Positions 43,513 to 52,683 of a stretch of 64,000 nt of DNA are shown piece after piece. The first letter of the stretch is position 1; each line of letters starts with the position of its first letter. The stretch comes from Mucilaginibacter sp. OK283 (GTDB lineage: Bacteria > Bacteroidota > Bacteroidia > Sphingobacteriales > Sphingobacteriaceae), in the NCBI RefSeq assembly GCF_900110415.1, contig NZ_FODR01000003.1, positions 596,187 through 660,186 of the forward strand. The letters are read 5' to 3'. The translations under genes and the position numbers were made by a program. A model generated the notes under the pieces. That model was not told the origin of the DNA. It saw nothing but the letters and a program-made list of their open reading frames with translations, and searched no databases.

Positions 43513-44001
43513 TTATATTATCCCGGTGATACACGATTTATAAATCCTGATAATCCGTTCGCCAATAGCTTTGGTATCTGTAGTTGCTGGTAGGGAAGAC
43601 TTAATGATAATATCGTTATCTGCAATTGTTTCACCCTCAATATTTATGAAAATATTACCGGCGTTTATGCCATCGATCCCTATTTTAAAATAGAGCGTTT
43701 CAAAGGCTTTAACCGTTTTTAGCTTGCTGTGAATAAAAGCAGGCCATTCCTTAAGTTTTTGGTCGCGAAGATTTTTGTCTTGTACCTTAAAAAGATGGAA
43801 GTTTTTTATCACTTCGTCTCCTAAAATCGTTGCATCAGTTGGGAACTTCAATACAGAACATTTTTCCTGTTCGTAGTAAATTCCCGCGTTGTTTTTATAC
43901 AGTGGCGCAATAATAATTTTTTTCTCCTGTTCAGAAATGTATAACGAAACGCGCTTTACGTGACCGTTATTGACAGATTTTTTGTTGAAAAAGGCTAACA
44001 T
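43513..44001 (-). CDS. Hypothetical protein
   Basis: A 162-residue protein that was not recognised. It lacks a signal peptide and begins MLAFFNKKSVNNGHVKRVSLYI. It seems an alpha/beta protein with EQEKKIIIAPLYKNNAGIYYEQEK and a C-terminal strand-helix unit NDIIIKSSLPATTDTKAIGERIIRIY. It lies between two terminators and is therefore an independent transcription unit. Composition is normal for the window. Confidence 0.65.
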   Translation of the reverse strand: MLAFFNKKSVNNGHVKRVSLYISEQEKKIIIAPLYKNNAGIYYEQEKCSVLKFPTDATILGDEVIKNFHLFKVQDKNLRDQKLKEWPAFIHSKLKTVKAFETLYFKIGIDGINAGNIFINIEGETIADNDIIIKSSLPATTDTKAIGERIIRIYKSCITGII

Positions 44002-44013
44002 CCAATAAAATTA

Positions 44014-44041
44014 ACAAAAAAAGCCACCCTTTCGGGCAGCT
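44014..44041 (-). terminator. Terminator after sppA
   Basis: On the minus strand AGC-T-GCCC and GGGT-G-GCT pair around GAAA and are followed by seven T. It lies 26 bases after the sppA stop and separates sppA from the hypothetical gene. Confidence 0.7.
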
Positions 44042-44066
44042 CTTCTTTCAAAATATAACATAAAAC

Positions 44067-45839
44067 TTACTTGATCACAATTTCATAGGGCAGCCTGGCC
44101 TGCGGGCTGCGCATTATTTGGGTAAGGCCTTTTATTTGTTCGTACACGCGGTAATTATCACCTAATTCTGATTTTAGCATTTTAGTTTTCATCTGGCCGG
44201 TTACATCACTATCCAGCTGTTTAAAAAAGCTTTTTTGCTCGGGGTAGCTTACCAGGTTATAGTTTTTAAGTTTGGCCTTTTTAGCAGCCGAAGCAATAGC
44301 ATCATTAATATTGCCTAAGCGGTCAACCAATCCAATTTTTATAGCCTGTGCGCCGGTCCAAACGCGGCCCTGCCCAATGCTGTTGATGTAGGCTTGTGTT
44401 TTGCCGCGGCCTGCTGCTACTGCTTTGGTAAAATCGTCATAACCATGGTTCACGTTGTTTTGCAGTATTGCCCTTTCTTCTGGAGTTAATGGCCGGCTCA
44501 CGTCGCCCAGGTCGGCATATTTTCCGGTTTTTACACCGTCAAAAGTAACGCCCAGCTTGTCGTTAAACAGCTTTTGCATGTTAGGCAACACGGCAAAAAT
44601 ACCTATTGAGCCGGTTATGGTATTAGGTTCGGCAAATATCGAATCGGCAGCGCAACTGATATAGTAGCCACCCGAGGCGGCATAGTCGCCCATCGAAACA
44701 ATAATAGGTTTTACTTTTTTGGTAAGCGCAACTTCGCGCCATATCACATCAGATGCTAACGAGCTGCCGCCGGGTGAGTTAACCCGTAATACAACAGCCT
44801 TTACTTTATTATCTAAACGTACTTTACGGATTGCTTTTGAGATTCTTTCAGATCCGATGCTGTTATCATCGCCCTGGCCGCCGGTGATATCACCGCTGGC
44901 ATAAACAATAGCTATGCGGTTTTTTGACGAATTATCGTCATCTGTATTACCATCGGTTTTGCTTTTGGTATATTCGTCAAGATCAACGCTGGCAATATCT
45001 TCTTTTTTGCCCTTACCGGTACGTTTTCTAAGCTCGTCTAAAAGTTCGTCCTTATATTTTAAACCATCTATCAGCTTCAGTTTCAATGCGTCTTCGGGGA
45101 ATTGAATGCGGCCATTATTTGCATAATTAAACAACGAATCTTTATTAATGCCACGGCTTTTGCTGATGCCGGTTAAAAAATGATTGTATAACGATCCCAA
45201 ATAGGAGGTAACCTGCAAACGGTTAGGCTCGCTCATTTTGGTGAGGAATAAAGGCTCAACTGCACTTTTGTAGGTGCCTACTTTAATAATTTGTACCTCG
45301 ATGCCCAGTTTATCAAGCGCGCCTTTCAGGAAAGTAACTTGCTGGCTAAAACCGGTAAACTCAAAAATGCCTTTGGGGTTCATGTATACTTTATCGGCAA
45401 CCGATGCCAGGTAGTAAAAGCCCTGGGTGTAAATTTCTGAATAGGCAATAACAAACTTACCCGATTTTTTAAAGTTGATTAACGCGTTACGGATTTCTTC
45501 GGTGGTGGCCTGGCCCGATGTCATATAGCTTTCGTCTAAAAAGATACCTTTGATGTTGGGGTCGGTTTTTGCTTTTTTAATGTTGGCCAAAATATCATTT
45601 AAGCCGGTTGATTTATCGCTGTTTAATCCCAAAAAGCTTAACCCGGCAAGCGGGTTATTTGGTGTACGCTCGGTTATTGGTGTGGTAAACGCCATGTGCA
45701 ATACCGAGTTGGGTTCAACTTCTACCTCTTTTTCGCTGCTGGCGGCAACTATTATACCTACAATCACAAAAGCCAGTACCACTGTTGTTAATACTACCCC
45801 CAGCATGGTGGCAAAAACGAATTTGAAGAATTGTTTCAT
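44067..45839 (-). CDS. sppA: Signal peptide peptidase SppA, 67 kDa type
   Basis: A 590-residue protein of the long SppA form with tandem S49 domains. One N-terminal membrane anchor is present (FVFATMLGVVLTTVVLAFVIVGIIVAA). The N-terminal repeat carries the general-base Lys region around FKKSGKFVIAYSEIYTQGFYYLASVADKVYMNP. The C-terminal repeat has the nucleophile Ser in MGDYAASGGYYISCAADSIFAEPNTITGSIG. It degrades cleaved signal peptides in the membrane. It is divergent from folK by 87 bp. Confidence 0.95.
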   Translation of the reverse strand: MKQFFKFVFATMLGVVLTTVVLAFVIVGIIVAASSEKEVEVEPNSVLHMAFTTPITERTPNNPLAGLSFLGLNSDKSTGLNDILANIKKAKTDPNIKGIFLDESYMTSGQATTEEIRNALINFKKSGKFVIAYSEIYTQGFYYLASVADKVYMNPKGIFEFTGFSQQVTFLKGALDKLGIEVQIIKVGTYKSAVEPLFLTKMSEPNRLQVTSYLGSLYNHFLTGISKSRGINKDSLFNYANNGRIQFPEDALKLKLIDGLKYKDELLDELRKRTGKGKKEDIASVDLDEYTKSKTDGNTDDDNSSKNRIAIVYASGDITGGQGDDNSIGSERISKAIRKVRLDNKVKAVVLRVNSPGGSSLASDVIWREVALTKKVKPIIVSMGDYAASGGYYISCAADSIFAEPNTITGSIGIFAVLPNMQKLFNDKLGVTFDGVKTGKYADLGDVSRPLTPEERAILQNNVNHGYDDFTKAVAAGRGKTQAYINSIGQGRVWTGAQAIKIGLVDRLGNINDAIASAAKKAKLKNYNLVSYPEQKSFFKQLDSDVTGQMKTKMLKSELGDNYRVYEQIKGLTQIMRSPQARLPYEIVIK

Positions 45840-45926
45840 TAATGTTATAAATCTGTTTAACTATGCAAACTTAGTAATTCAATACCGTATAGTGGTAAGA
45901 GCCTGTTCTATAATATTTGTTACAAC

Positions 45927-46406
45927 ATGATTGATGTTTTTTTACTTTTGGGCAGCAACCTTGGCAATAGAAAATTGCTGCTGAATGAGGCAATTGAGCG
46001 CATTGAAGCTGCTGTAGCGCCGGTATTACAGGCTTCATCAGTTTATGAAACACAATCATGGGGCAAAACAGATGCTCCCGATTATTTGAACCAGGTGCTG
46101 CTGCTGCAAACTGATTTAACAGCGCGGGAAGTGCTCGGGAAAATATTGGCAATTGAGCTGTTAATGGGACGCAGGCGCGAAGAAAAATGGGGCTCGCGGA
46201 CGATTGATATTGATATTTTGTTTTACGGCGATGCTATTATTGATGAGCCCGATTTGAAAATACCACACCCCGAAATGCATAAACGGAGGTTTACCTTAGC
46301 GCCTTTGGCCGAACTGGTGCCTGAATTTGAACACCCCCTAATAAAAAAAAATATTTTGCAGCTAAAAAATGAACTTATTGATGACTTGGTCGTAAAAAAA
46401 GTATAA
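45927..46406 (+). CDS. folK: 2-amino-4-hydroxy-6-hydroxymethyldihydropteridine diphosphokinase
   Basis: A 159-residue HPPK of standard length. The pterin and ATP binding regions are LLLGSNLGNRKLLLNEAIERIE, SSVYETQSWGKTDAPDYLNQV, and the signature WGSRTIDIDILFYGD with its metal-binding Asp pair, followed by IPHPEMHKRRFTLAPLAEL. It transfers pyrophosphate to the pterin in folate synthesis. An Hpt gene follows after 24 bp. Confidence 0.96.
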   Translation: MIDVFLLLGSNLGNRKLLLNEAIERIEAAVAPVLQASSVYETQSWGKTDAPDYLNQVLLLQTDLTAREVLGKILAIELLMGRRREEKWGSRTIDIDILFYGDAIIDEPDLKIPHPEMHKRRFTLAPLAELVPEFEHPLIKKNILQLKNELIDDLVVKKV

Positions 46407-46430
46407 TTTTGAATATTCATAAATCTTTAT

Positions 46431-46808
46431 ATGTCAGATATTTCACCCGAACAAGACTTTGATCTTTCTTTCCTATATGAAATTGCCGATGGCAGCGATG
46501 AATTTATTGTGGAATCAATTGGTATGTTTCTGGAGCAAACACCTCAATTATTGGGTATGATAACTGTTGCCCTTGAATCGGGCGACTGGGCTGAAGCCGG
46601 TAAAGCATCGCATAAATTGAAACCCAATCTTGGCTTTTTTGGTATGCCGATAAGCCAGGCTACTATCCAGGAAGTTGAATTGGCTTGTAAAGCAGGCGGC
46701 CAAAACCCGGCAGAAATTTTTGCCAAATTTAACCAGGTAAAAGCAACTGTTAATGCTAATTTGATTACCCTGCAGCAAATTAAAGCCGAAAAAGAAGCCA
46801 GTCTTTAA
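46431..46808 (+). CDS. Hpt-domain histidine phosphotransfer protein
   Basis: A 125-residue single-domain protein, all helical. The phosphorylatable His is H61 in AGKASHKLKPNLGFFGM, the core Hpt motif. It begins MSDISPEQDFDLSFLYEIADGSDEFIVESIGMFLEQTPQLL. It should shuttle phosphoryl groups between a hybrid histidine kinase and a response regulator, but neither is in this window. Its stop codon is directly followed by a heptad array. Confidence 0.88.
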   Translation: MSDISPEQDFDLSFLYEIADGSDEFIVESIGMFLEQTPQLLGMITVALESGDWAEAGKASHKLKPNLGFFGMPISQATIQEVELACKAGGQNPAEIFAKFNQVKATVNANLITLQQIKAEKEASL

Positions 46809-46859
46809 GGAGGTAAAAGGTTAAAGGCGAAAGGTAAAAGGTTTTTTGCTTAAAATATA

Positions 46860-46891
46860 AAAGAGGCCATCCTTAAAAGGGTGGCCTCTTT
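46860..46891. terminator. Bidirectional terminator hairpin 1
   Basis: AAAGAGGCCA pairs perfectly with TGGCCTCTTT, with a CC/GG pair inside. The T-run on each strand comes from the A and T ends of the stem. Confidence 0.75.
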
Positions 46892-46919
46892 GCATTCTAT
46901 GTCCTTATAAATTGAACAA

Positions 46920-46956
46920 AAAAAGAGGCTACCTCTCTGTGAGATAGCCTCTTTTT
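46920..46956. terminator. Bidirectional terminator hairpin 2
   Basis: AAAAAGAGGCTA (46920-46931) pairs with TAGCCTCTTTTT (46945-46956), with CTCT/GAGA inside. It shares the AAGAGGC stem core with hairpin 1, 60 bases upstream, so the two look like duplicates. Confidence 0.8.
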
Positions 46957-47047
46957 ATATTTTAGAGTGTTAAAGCCTTTCGCCTTTTATAGAGTTGTTA
47001 AAACCTTTCGCCTTTAACCTTTTTCCTTTCACCTTTTCCGTCAAAAA

Positions 47048-47302
47048 CTAAACTTCTACTACCTTAAAAGTATAGCTTTCCATAATAAGGTTGGCCAATA
47101 AGTTTTTGCAGGCTTCGTCTACTTTGCTGTGTGCTGTTTCGGCGCTGTCGGCTTCAAGTTCAAGGGTGATATGCTTGCCAATACGTACGTTTTGAATTTC
47201 GGCTAAACCGAGGTTTTTCATGCTTCCTGTTACTGCTTTTCCTTGCGGGTCAAGAATTTCTTTTTTGGGCATTACGTCAATTTCAGCCTGGAACTTTGTC
47301 AT
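47048..47302 (-). CDS. purS: Phosphoribosylformylglycinamidine synthase subunit PurS
   Basis: An 84-residue protein of the PurS family. It reads TKFQAEIDVMPKKEILDPQGKAV, then LGLAEIQNVRIGKHITLELEADS and ANLIMESYTFKVVEV, all diagnostic. PurS bridges PurL and PurQ in the three-subunit form of the fourth step of purine synthesis. Its start overlaps the pssA end by 20 bases, so the two are translationally linked, although the functions are unrelated. The other subunits are not in the window. Confidence 0.93.
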   Translation of the reverse strand: MTKFQAEIDVMPKKEILDPQGKAVTGSMKNLGLAEIQNVRIGKHITLELEADSAETAHSKVDEACKNLLANLIMESYTFKVVEV

Positions 47303-48005
47303 TAGTTATTTTAGTTTGAATTAAAGATAAGGTGATGTACATAAATATAACCACCGGAACTGCCACAAATTTAAAAAATAGAATCAGTATTGCCGAAAAC
47401 ATGAGCAGTAAATAACGGAAAATGTTTTTATTGAAGTCGCGGTTCTTGAATTTAAGCGACATCAGCGGCAATTCGGACACCAGCAGGGTACACATGATAA
47501 CTATCAGTACAGTTAACGTATACGGATTTAGGATAAAGCGGGCCAAAACCTCGTACTGGTCAATAATTAATGGCAACGATGCTATAAATATAGCATTGGC
47601 AGGTGTTGGCAAACCAATAAAGCTATCTGATTGACGGGTATCATTATTGAATTTGGCCAGGCGCAAAGCCGAAAACACAGTTATTAAAAACGCAACGTAA
47701 CACAAATAGTCGCTTACGTGATTAATTTGCGGAGCCTTTAAAAACAGCTCATACAATATAGCCGACGGCAAAAAGCCAAAGCTTACCATATCGGCCAATG
47801 AATCCAGGTCTTTACCTATAAACGAGTAGGAGTTAAGTACCCTGGATGCAAAGCCATCAAAAAAATCAAAAATGGCGGCAAGAAAAATAGCGTAGGAAGC
47901 AATTAATAAATTACCCTGAAAGGCAAACACTATCCCTATACAGCCGCTAAACAGGTTGGCGCAGGTTATGGTATTGGGCAGGTGTTTTCTAACGCGTCTC
48001 TTCAT
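47283..48005 (-). CDS. pssA: CDP-diacylglycerol-serine O-phosphatidyltransferase
   Basis: A 240-residue membrane enzyme of the CDP-alcohol phosphatidyltransferase family. The signature is DFFDGFASRVLNSYSFIGKDLDSLADMVSFG, with Ser where the consensus often has Ala. Six or seven hydrophobic segments follow. It makes phosphatidylserine, the precursor of phosphatidylethanolamine. Its 3' end overlaps purS by 20 bases and the rho gene lies upstream with a 91-bp gap. Confidence 0.94.
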   Translation of the reverse strand: MKRRVRKHLPNTITCANLFSGCIGIVFAFQGNLLIASYAIFLAAIFDFFDGFASRVLNSYSFIGKDLDSLADMVSFGFLPSAILYELFLKAPQINHVSDYLCYVAFLITVFSALRLAKFNNDTRQSDSFIGLPTPANAIFIASLPLIIDQYEVLARFILNPYTLTVLIVIMCTLLVSELPLMSLKFKNRDFNKNIFRYLLLMFSAILILFFKFVAVPVVIFMYITLSLIQTKITNDKVPG

Positions 48006-48096
48006 TTTGTGTTACGAAGTTATCAGGATTTTATTAAGTAATAATGAAGTTACAAATAATATTTACATTAAATATAACTTCATTACCACTAAAATA

Positions 48097-49731
48097 TTAC
48101 GAATTCATCGAAATCAGGAATTCTTCGTTTGTTTTGGTACCCCTTATTTGTGCCTGTAAAAACTCCATTGATTCTTGCGAGTTCATGTCGGCCAGGTGGT
48201 TACGCAATATCCAGATGCGTTGCAGTGTTTCGCGATCAAGCAACAGATCGTCGCGGCGGGTACTTGATGCAGTGATGTCTATAGCAGGGAAAATACGTTT
48301 GTTTGAAAGTTTACGATCCAACTGTAACTCCATGTTACCGGTACCTTTAAACTCTTCAAAAATAACCTCATCCATTTTTGATCCGGTTTCTGTAAGTGCA
48401 GTAGCGATGATGGTTAATGAACCGCCATCTTCAATATTACGGGCCGCGCCAAAAAAGCGTTTTGGTTTGTGTAATGCGTTGGCATCAACACCACCCGATA
48501 GTATTTTACCGGATGCCGGTGCTACAGTGTTATAAGCACGGGCCAGGCGGGTAATTGAATCTAAAAGGATTACCACATCATGACCACATTCTACCATACG
48601 CTTTGCTTTCTCCAAAACAATATTGGCAATTTTCACGTGGCGCTCGGCAGGCTCATCAAATGTTGATGATACCACCTCGGCGCGTACGCTGCGGGCCATA
48701 TCGGTTACCTCTTCGGGGCGCTCGTCAATCAGTAAAATAATCAGGTAAACTTCGGGGTGGTTACGGGCAATAGCATTGGCCACATCCTTTAATAACATGG
48801 TTTTACCTGTTTTAGGCTGCGCCACGATTAACCCACGCTGACCTTTACCGATAGGCGAGAACAAATCCATAATACGGGTTGAATAATTACCCGGATCGGT
48901 AAACAAACTCAGTTTCTCGGATGGGAAAAGCGGTGTTAAGTGATCAAAAGGAACGCGGTCACGAACTTCGGCAGGTATACGGCCGTTAATAGCTTCAACA
49001 CGTACCAAAGGAAAGTATTTTTCGCCTTCTTTTGGTGGACGGATGCTACCGCGAACGGTATCACCTGTTTTTAAGCCGAAAAGTTTTATTTGCGATTGTG
49101 ATACGTAAATATCATCGGGAGAAGTAAGGTAGTTATAATCAGACGATCTTAAAAAGCCATAACCATCGGGCATAATTTCCAATACACCTTCGTTTACAAT
49201 AACATTGTCAAAATCAAGGTTTATTGGTGGCTCCTGGGCTTTTTGCTGGTTAGGGTTGCCATTTGGCTGGCGCCTGTCAAATTTTTGCGGGCGGCCTTCG
49301 GCCACAACGGCTTCGGGTTTTGGTGCCGATTCTCCGGGTTGGTTATCAGGGGTTTCGCCTGTTACGGGCGCCGGCAGGGTTGTATCATTAACAGCATCTG
49401 CGTTGTTTTGATCGTCCTCTTCCTGGTCAAACAGGTTGGTATCGTCCAAAGGCACTTCAACACGGGGCTGCGTTTTTGGTTTTAACACGCGGGTACGTTT
49501 GCGTGTTTTTTCACCGGCTTCTTCGGCTACAGGCTCGGCTGTAATTGGTGCATAATTTTGTTCAACAATGTTCTGTTGTACCCTTGCGGCCTCAATTAAT
49601 TGTTGTTGTTCAATAATACGTGCAATTAGCTGAGCTTTACGTAGTTCGTCGGCCTCAGCAATACCTAAATTTTTTGCAATTTCGCGCAACTCTGAAACGA
49701 GTTTGTCGTTCAATTCGATTTTATCAGACAT
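48097..49731 (-). CDS. rho: Transcription termination factor Rho
   Basis: A 544-residue Rho with the N-terminal SAP-like helix bundle (about 5-40), then a low-complexity acidic and basic insert (about 52-170, with [17 protein letters not shown] and Asp/Gln/Asn-rich text), as found in Bacteroidota. The RNA-binding cold-shock-like domain follows ([35 protein letters not shown]). The ATPase has Walker A QPKTGKT at 305-311 and the Q- and R-loop region [22 protein letters not shown]. It terminates transcripts genome-wide. The start at 49731 faces pyrF. Confidence 0.96.
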   Translation of the reverse strand: MSDKIELNDKLVSELREIAKNLGIAEADELRKAQLIARIIEQQQLIEAARVQQNIVEQNYAPITAEPVAEEAGEKTRKRTRVLKPKTQPRVEVPLDDTNLFDQEEDDQNNADAVNDTTLPAPVTGETPDNQPGESAPKPEAVVAEGRPQKFDRRQPNGNPNQQKAQEPPINLDFDNVIVNEGVLEIMPDGYGFLRSSDYNYLTSPDDIYVSQSQIKLFGLKTGDTVRGSIRPPKEGEKYFPLVRVEAINGRIPAEVRDRVPFDHLTPLFPSEKLSLFTDPGNYSTRIMDLFSPIGKGQRGLIVAQPKTGKTMLLKDVANAIARNHPEVYLIILLIDERPEEVTDMARSVRAEVVSSTFDEPAERHVKIANIVLEKAKRMVECGHDVVILLDSITRLARAYNTVAPASGKILSGGVDANALHKPKRFFGAARNIEDGGSLTIIATALTETGSKMDEVIFEEFKGTGNMELQLDRKLSNKRIFPAIDITASSTRRDDLLLDRETLQRIWILRNHLADMNSQESMEFLQAQIRGTKTNEEFLISMNS

Positions 49732-50081
49732 GATATGAATTATAGTTCAAAGGGATTTTTAATATCGTAAATAGTTTTCAAATGGTTATAAAACTTCCAT
49801 GTGCATTTTGGCTTATACGTTGTTACACACGGGGTGTTATAGTAAGAAATTGATCTTGAAGCATTGATTAAATAAACATCCAAACCCACTCAAAACATTA
49901 GTTAATAAATATTGTGGGGTTTTAAATTGTTTCTTTGGTGCAAGAAAAAATTCAAAGGAAAACGATGCAATTGTAAACAATTATTTCTTAATATCAAATT
50001 AATTAAATAAATATCTCCACTGGTATAACGTTTAAGCTAAATTTTTAGTTTTTTTGCCATCCGAATATTTAACCCCTCCCT
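49732..50081. other. Divergent rho-pyrF intergenic region
   Basis: A 350-bp AT-rich gap without a gene. It contains a small perfect inverted repeat AATTGT-AA-ACAATT at 49969-49982. It must hold the promoters and leaders of both genes, and the long rho leader may serve autoregulation as in other bacteria, but no clear boxes were identified. Confidence 0.4.
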
Positions 50082-50915
50082 ATGATATCGCGCAGGCAGC
50101 TAATAGACCAGATCAAGCAAAAAAAATCCTTTTTATGTGTAGGCCTTGATACCGACATTGATAAGATACCCGAATTTTTAAAGGAATATCCCGATCCCAT
50201 CCTTGAGTTTAATAAACGCATTATTGACGCCACTAAAGACCTTTGCATATCCTACAAACCCAATGCCGCTTTTTACGAGGCGCGGGGTATAAAAGGCCTG
50301 CAAAGCCTGATAGATACCTGGAAATACCTGCCAACAGATACCTTAAATATAATAGATGCTAAAAGGGGCGATATCGGTAACACATCTGATAAATACGCTA
50401 CCGCTTTTTTTAATGAAGATGCATCGGGCATGAGCTTTGATGCTATCACCATAACCCCCTATATGGGGAATGACAGTGTTACGCCTTACCTTAAATATGA
50501 TGGTAAATGGATTATTATCCTGGCGCTCACGTCATCAGTAGGCAGTAAGGATTTTCAGTACCTGGAAACCGGCGACGGTTATTTGTACGAAACCGTAATC
50601 CAAAAAGCCAATACCTGGGCAGGGGCTGATAGGATCATGTATGTGGTAGGTGCCACCAAAAGCACCGAATTTACCAATATCCGCAAATACGCGCCAGATA
50701 ACTTTCTGCTGGTTCCCGGAGTTGGCGCGCAGGGAGGCAGCCTGGAAGAAGTTTGCAAATACGGCATTACCAAAGATTGCGGCCTGATTGTAAATGCGTC
50801 CCGCTCCATCATCTATGCGGGCAACGATGAAAACTTTGCCGAAGCCGCCCGCGCCGAAGCATTACGCATGCAGCAGCAAATGGAGGTGGAATTGGAGAAG
50901 GCGGGGGTTATTTAG
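50082..50915 (+). CDS. pyrF: Orotidine 5'-phosphate decarboxylase, group 2 type
   Basis: A 277-residue enzyme of the longer PyrF type (mycobacterial group). The catalytic charge network is in [22 protein letters not shown], with Asp-Lys-Asp. The substrate phosphate loop is [12 protein letters not shown] and the end is [12 protein letters not shown]. It decarboxylates OMP to UMP. The final codons and stop (GTT ATT TAG) are followed by the same heptad repeat as after the YciI-like gene. Confidence 0.95.
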   Translation: MISRRQLIDQIKQKKSFLCVGLDTDIDKIPEFLKEYPDPILEFNKRIIDATKDLCISYKPNAAFYEARGIKGLQSLIDTWKYLPTDTLNIIDAKRGDIGNTSDKYATAFFNEDASGMSFDAITITPYMGNDSVTPYLKYDGKWIIILALTSSVGSKDFQYLETGDGYLYETVIQKANTWAGADRIMYVVGATKSTEFTNIRKYAPDNFLLVPGVGAQGGSLEEVCKYGITKDCGLIVNASRSIIYAGNDENFAEAARAEALRMQQQMEVELEKAGVI

Positions 50916-50917
50916 AT

Positions 50918-50945
50918 AGTATCAAGTAGTTAGTATCAAGTAGCA
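50918..50945. repeat. Heptad array after pyrF (word AGTATCA/AGTAGTT)
   Basis: Four heptads, AGTATCA, AGTAGTT, AGTATCA, AGTAGCA, begin three bases after the pyrF stop. The sequence matches the array after the YciI-like gene, 24 kb away, in 26 of 28 positions. Confidence 0.85.
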
Positions 50946-50979
50946 AGATTTTTAAGTGAATGGTTAGTGGTTGATCAGG

Positions 50980-52395
50980 TTAAGCTTCGGGTAAATAAAA
51001 GGGCATTGGTTCGGCTTCTTTTTCATGTTTATTGCCGAAGTTGATTTTTGATAACACGGTTTCGAGGGCCGGCAGCGTATTGTTGAGGTGTTTTGTTTTG
51101 ATGAGGAAATTCCACACCGGTTCAAATTTTTTCCAGCCGCCGGCATAAAAAAAGTGTTTGAGCTTGTGCGTATGCGATTGGTGCCGAATGCTGGCCTTGA
51201 AGATGTTATTCCACTTATAAAATTCTTTATAGGCCCACCAATAGCCATCTTCCAGCTCTTGCGCGCTTAGCCCAATAGTTTGGTAAACCACTTTTCTGGT
51301 ATCATACAAATCCCAGTTTTTGGTAATTATCCTTCCCTGTCTTTCCATGCTTTTAAACAATTCGGTACCCGGGTAAGGGGTTAACACATGATAGGTTGAT
51401 GTAGTAATAGAATGTTTTACGCCCCAATCAACCGTTCGCTTGAAAACATCTTTGTCATCATCATCCAACCCAAAAACAAAACTGCCATTTATCATGATGC
51501 CAAGGCTGTGGAGCCTGTTTACGGCTTTTACATAATCTTTTTCGAGGTTTTGCTTTTTATTACTTTGTTTAAGGTTTTGCGGCGAAAATGTTTCGAAACC
51601 TACAAATAAACTCCTTAACCCGGCTTCGGCAGCCTTTTCAACAAGGTTTCCCCTTAATATCGAATCTACAGTTGCGGCCCCCTGGAAAACGCGGTTCATG
51701 CCCTTCATCCCCTCAAAAAGGGCTCCCGAAAACTTGGTGTTTCCTAATAAGTGATCGTCTAAAAAATATAAATGCCTGCCGGGCAGCCTGTCAATTTCGG
51801 CAAGGGCATCGTCAACCTCCTGGGTGTAAAAAGTACGGCCTCCTTCAAAAAAAGCATCCTTATAACAAAAGCTGCAATGATGCGGGCAGCCCCTGGTAAC
51901 TACAATAGAGTTGGGTACAAGGTACAAGTGCCTTTTGATGAGGTCCCGGCGGATGGGCGGAACCTTTTCTAAGGTGCGGATGGTTGAATTATATATTTTT
52001 TGAGGACAGCGATTTTTAAAATCCAACAAAAACTTGGGGAATGTATCTTCTCCAGGGCCTGTAAAAATACTGTCGGCATGCGGTGCGGCTTCAAACGGCA
52101 GCGAGGTAACGTGCAGGCCGCCAAGAATAACGTAAGCTCCTTTTGCGCGGTAATGGTCGGCAATTTTGTAGGCGCGGTAAGCATTGGTGATGTACACCTG
52201 TATAACCACCAGGTCGGGGTTATCATCTAAATTAAGTTTCTCTACATGTTGATCCTGCAAATCTATTTCATCATCGGGGGATAGGTATGCAGCCAGCGTG
52301 GCCAAACCTAAAGGAGGAAACAGGGAATATTTTATCGGCCTCCAAAACGGACTTTCGGCTTCGGTTAAGGCTGGAAGGATCATTTTAACTTTCAT
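50980..52395 (-). CDS. B12-binding domain radical SAM protein
   Basis: A 471-residue enzyme. The N-terminal cobalamin-binding-like domain (about 1-150) includes LSPDDEIDLQDQHVEKLNL and VILGGLHVTSLPFEA. The radical SAM domain has CPHHCSFC with C170, C174 and C177 binding the 4Fe-4S cluster. TIM-barrel text such as LYFLDDHLLGN and GLRSLFVGFETFSP follows, then a DUF4070-like C-terminus. Many members act in lipid or peptide methylation; the product here is unknown. It converges on pyrF and stands alone. Confidence 0.9.
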   Translation of the reverse strand: MKVKMILPALTEAESPFWRPIKYSLFPPLGLATLAAYLSPDDEIDLQDQHVEKLNLDDNPDLVVIQVYITNAYRAYKIADHYRAKGAYVILGGLHVTSLPFEAAPHADSIFTGPGEDTFPKFLLDFKNRCPQKIYNSTIRTLEKVPPIRRDLIKRHLYLVPNSIVVTRGCPHHCSFCYKDAFFEGGRTFYTQEVDDALAEIDRLPGRHLYFLDDHLLGNTKFSGALFEGMKGMNRVFQGAATVDSILRGNLVEKAAEAGLRSLFVGFETFSPQNLKQSNKKQNLEKDYVKAVNRLHSLGIMINGSFVFGLDDDDKDVFKRTVDWGVKHSITTSTYHVLTPYPGTELFKSMERQGRIITKNWDLYDTRKVVYQTIGLSAQELEDGYWWAYKEFYKWNNIFKASIRHQSHTHKLKHFFYAGGWKKFEPVWNFLIKTKHLNNTLPALETVLSKINFGNKHEKEAEPMPFYLPEA

Positions 52396-52683
52396 AGATA
52401 GTGAAACAAAAGTACTTTGATATACAAAGTAAATGAATTGAATTTAATTAAACAAACAATCTGTGTTATAAATTTGGTGTGCAGCCTAAATTGCACGATA
52501 CATCAATTTAGTGTTAACAATGTTAAAATATAATATATTGATTATTAAATAATTACAAATATTTTATCTGAAATGTGTTAAGTTATGTTAACCCAATTAG
52601 ATACGTTTGTCTTGTCTTGATTCTTGCCTCTTGATTCTTCTTATCGCAAAAATTCCTAACTTACCGCCTCGTAAGTTGACGCT

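Larger units (their letters stand above)
46812..47040. repeat. Inverted heptad arrays around two terminators
   Basis: Left array 46812-46846: GGTAAAA, GGTTAAA, GGCGAAA, GGTAAAA, GGTTTTT. Right arrays: 46976-46989 (CCTTTCG, CCTTTTA) and 47004-47038 (CCTTTCG, CCTTTAA, CCTTTTT, CCTTTCA, CCTTTTC). A 20-bp perfect inverted repeat joins 46815-46834 with 47004-47023. The two hairpins at 46860 and 46920 lie in its loop. The whole sits between the convergent Hpt and purS genes. Confidence 0.9.
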
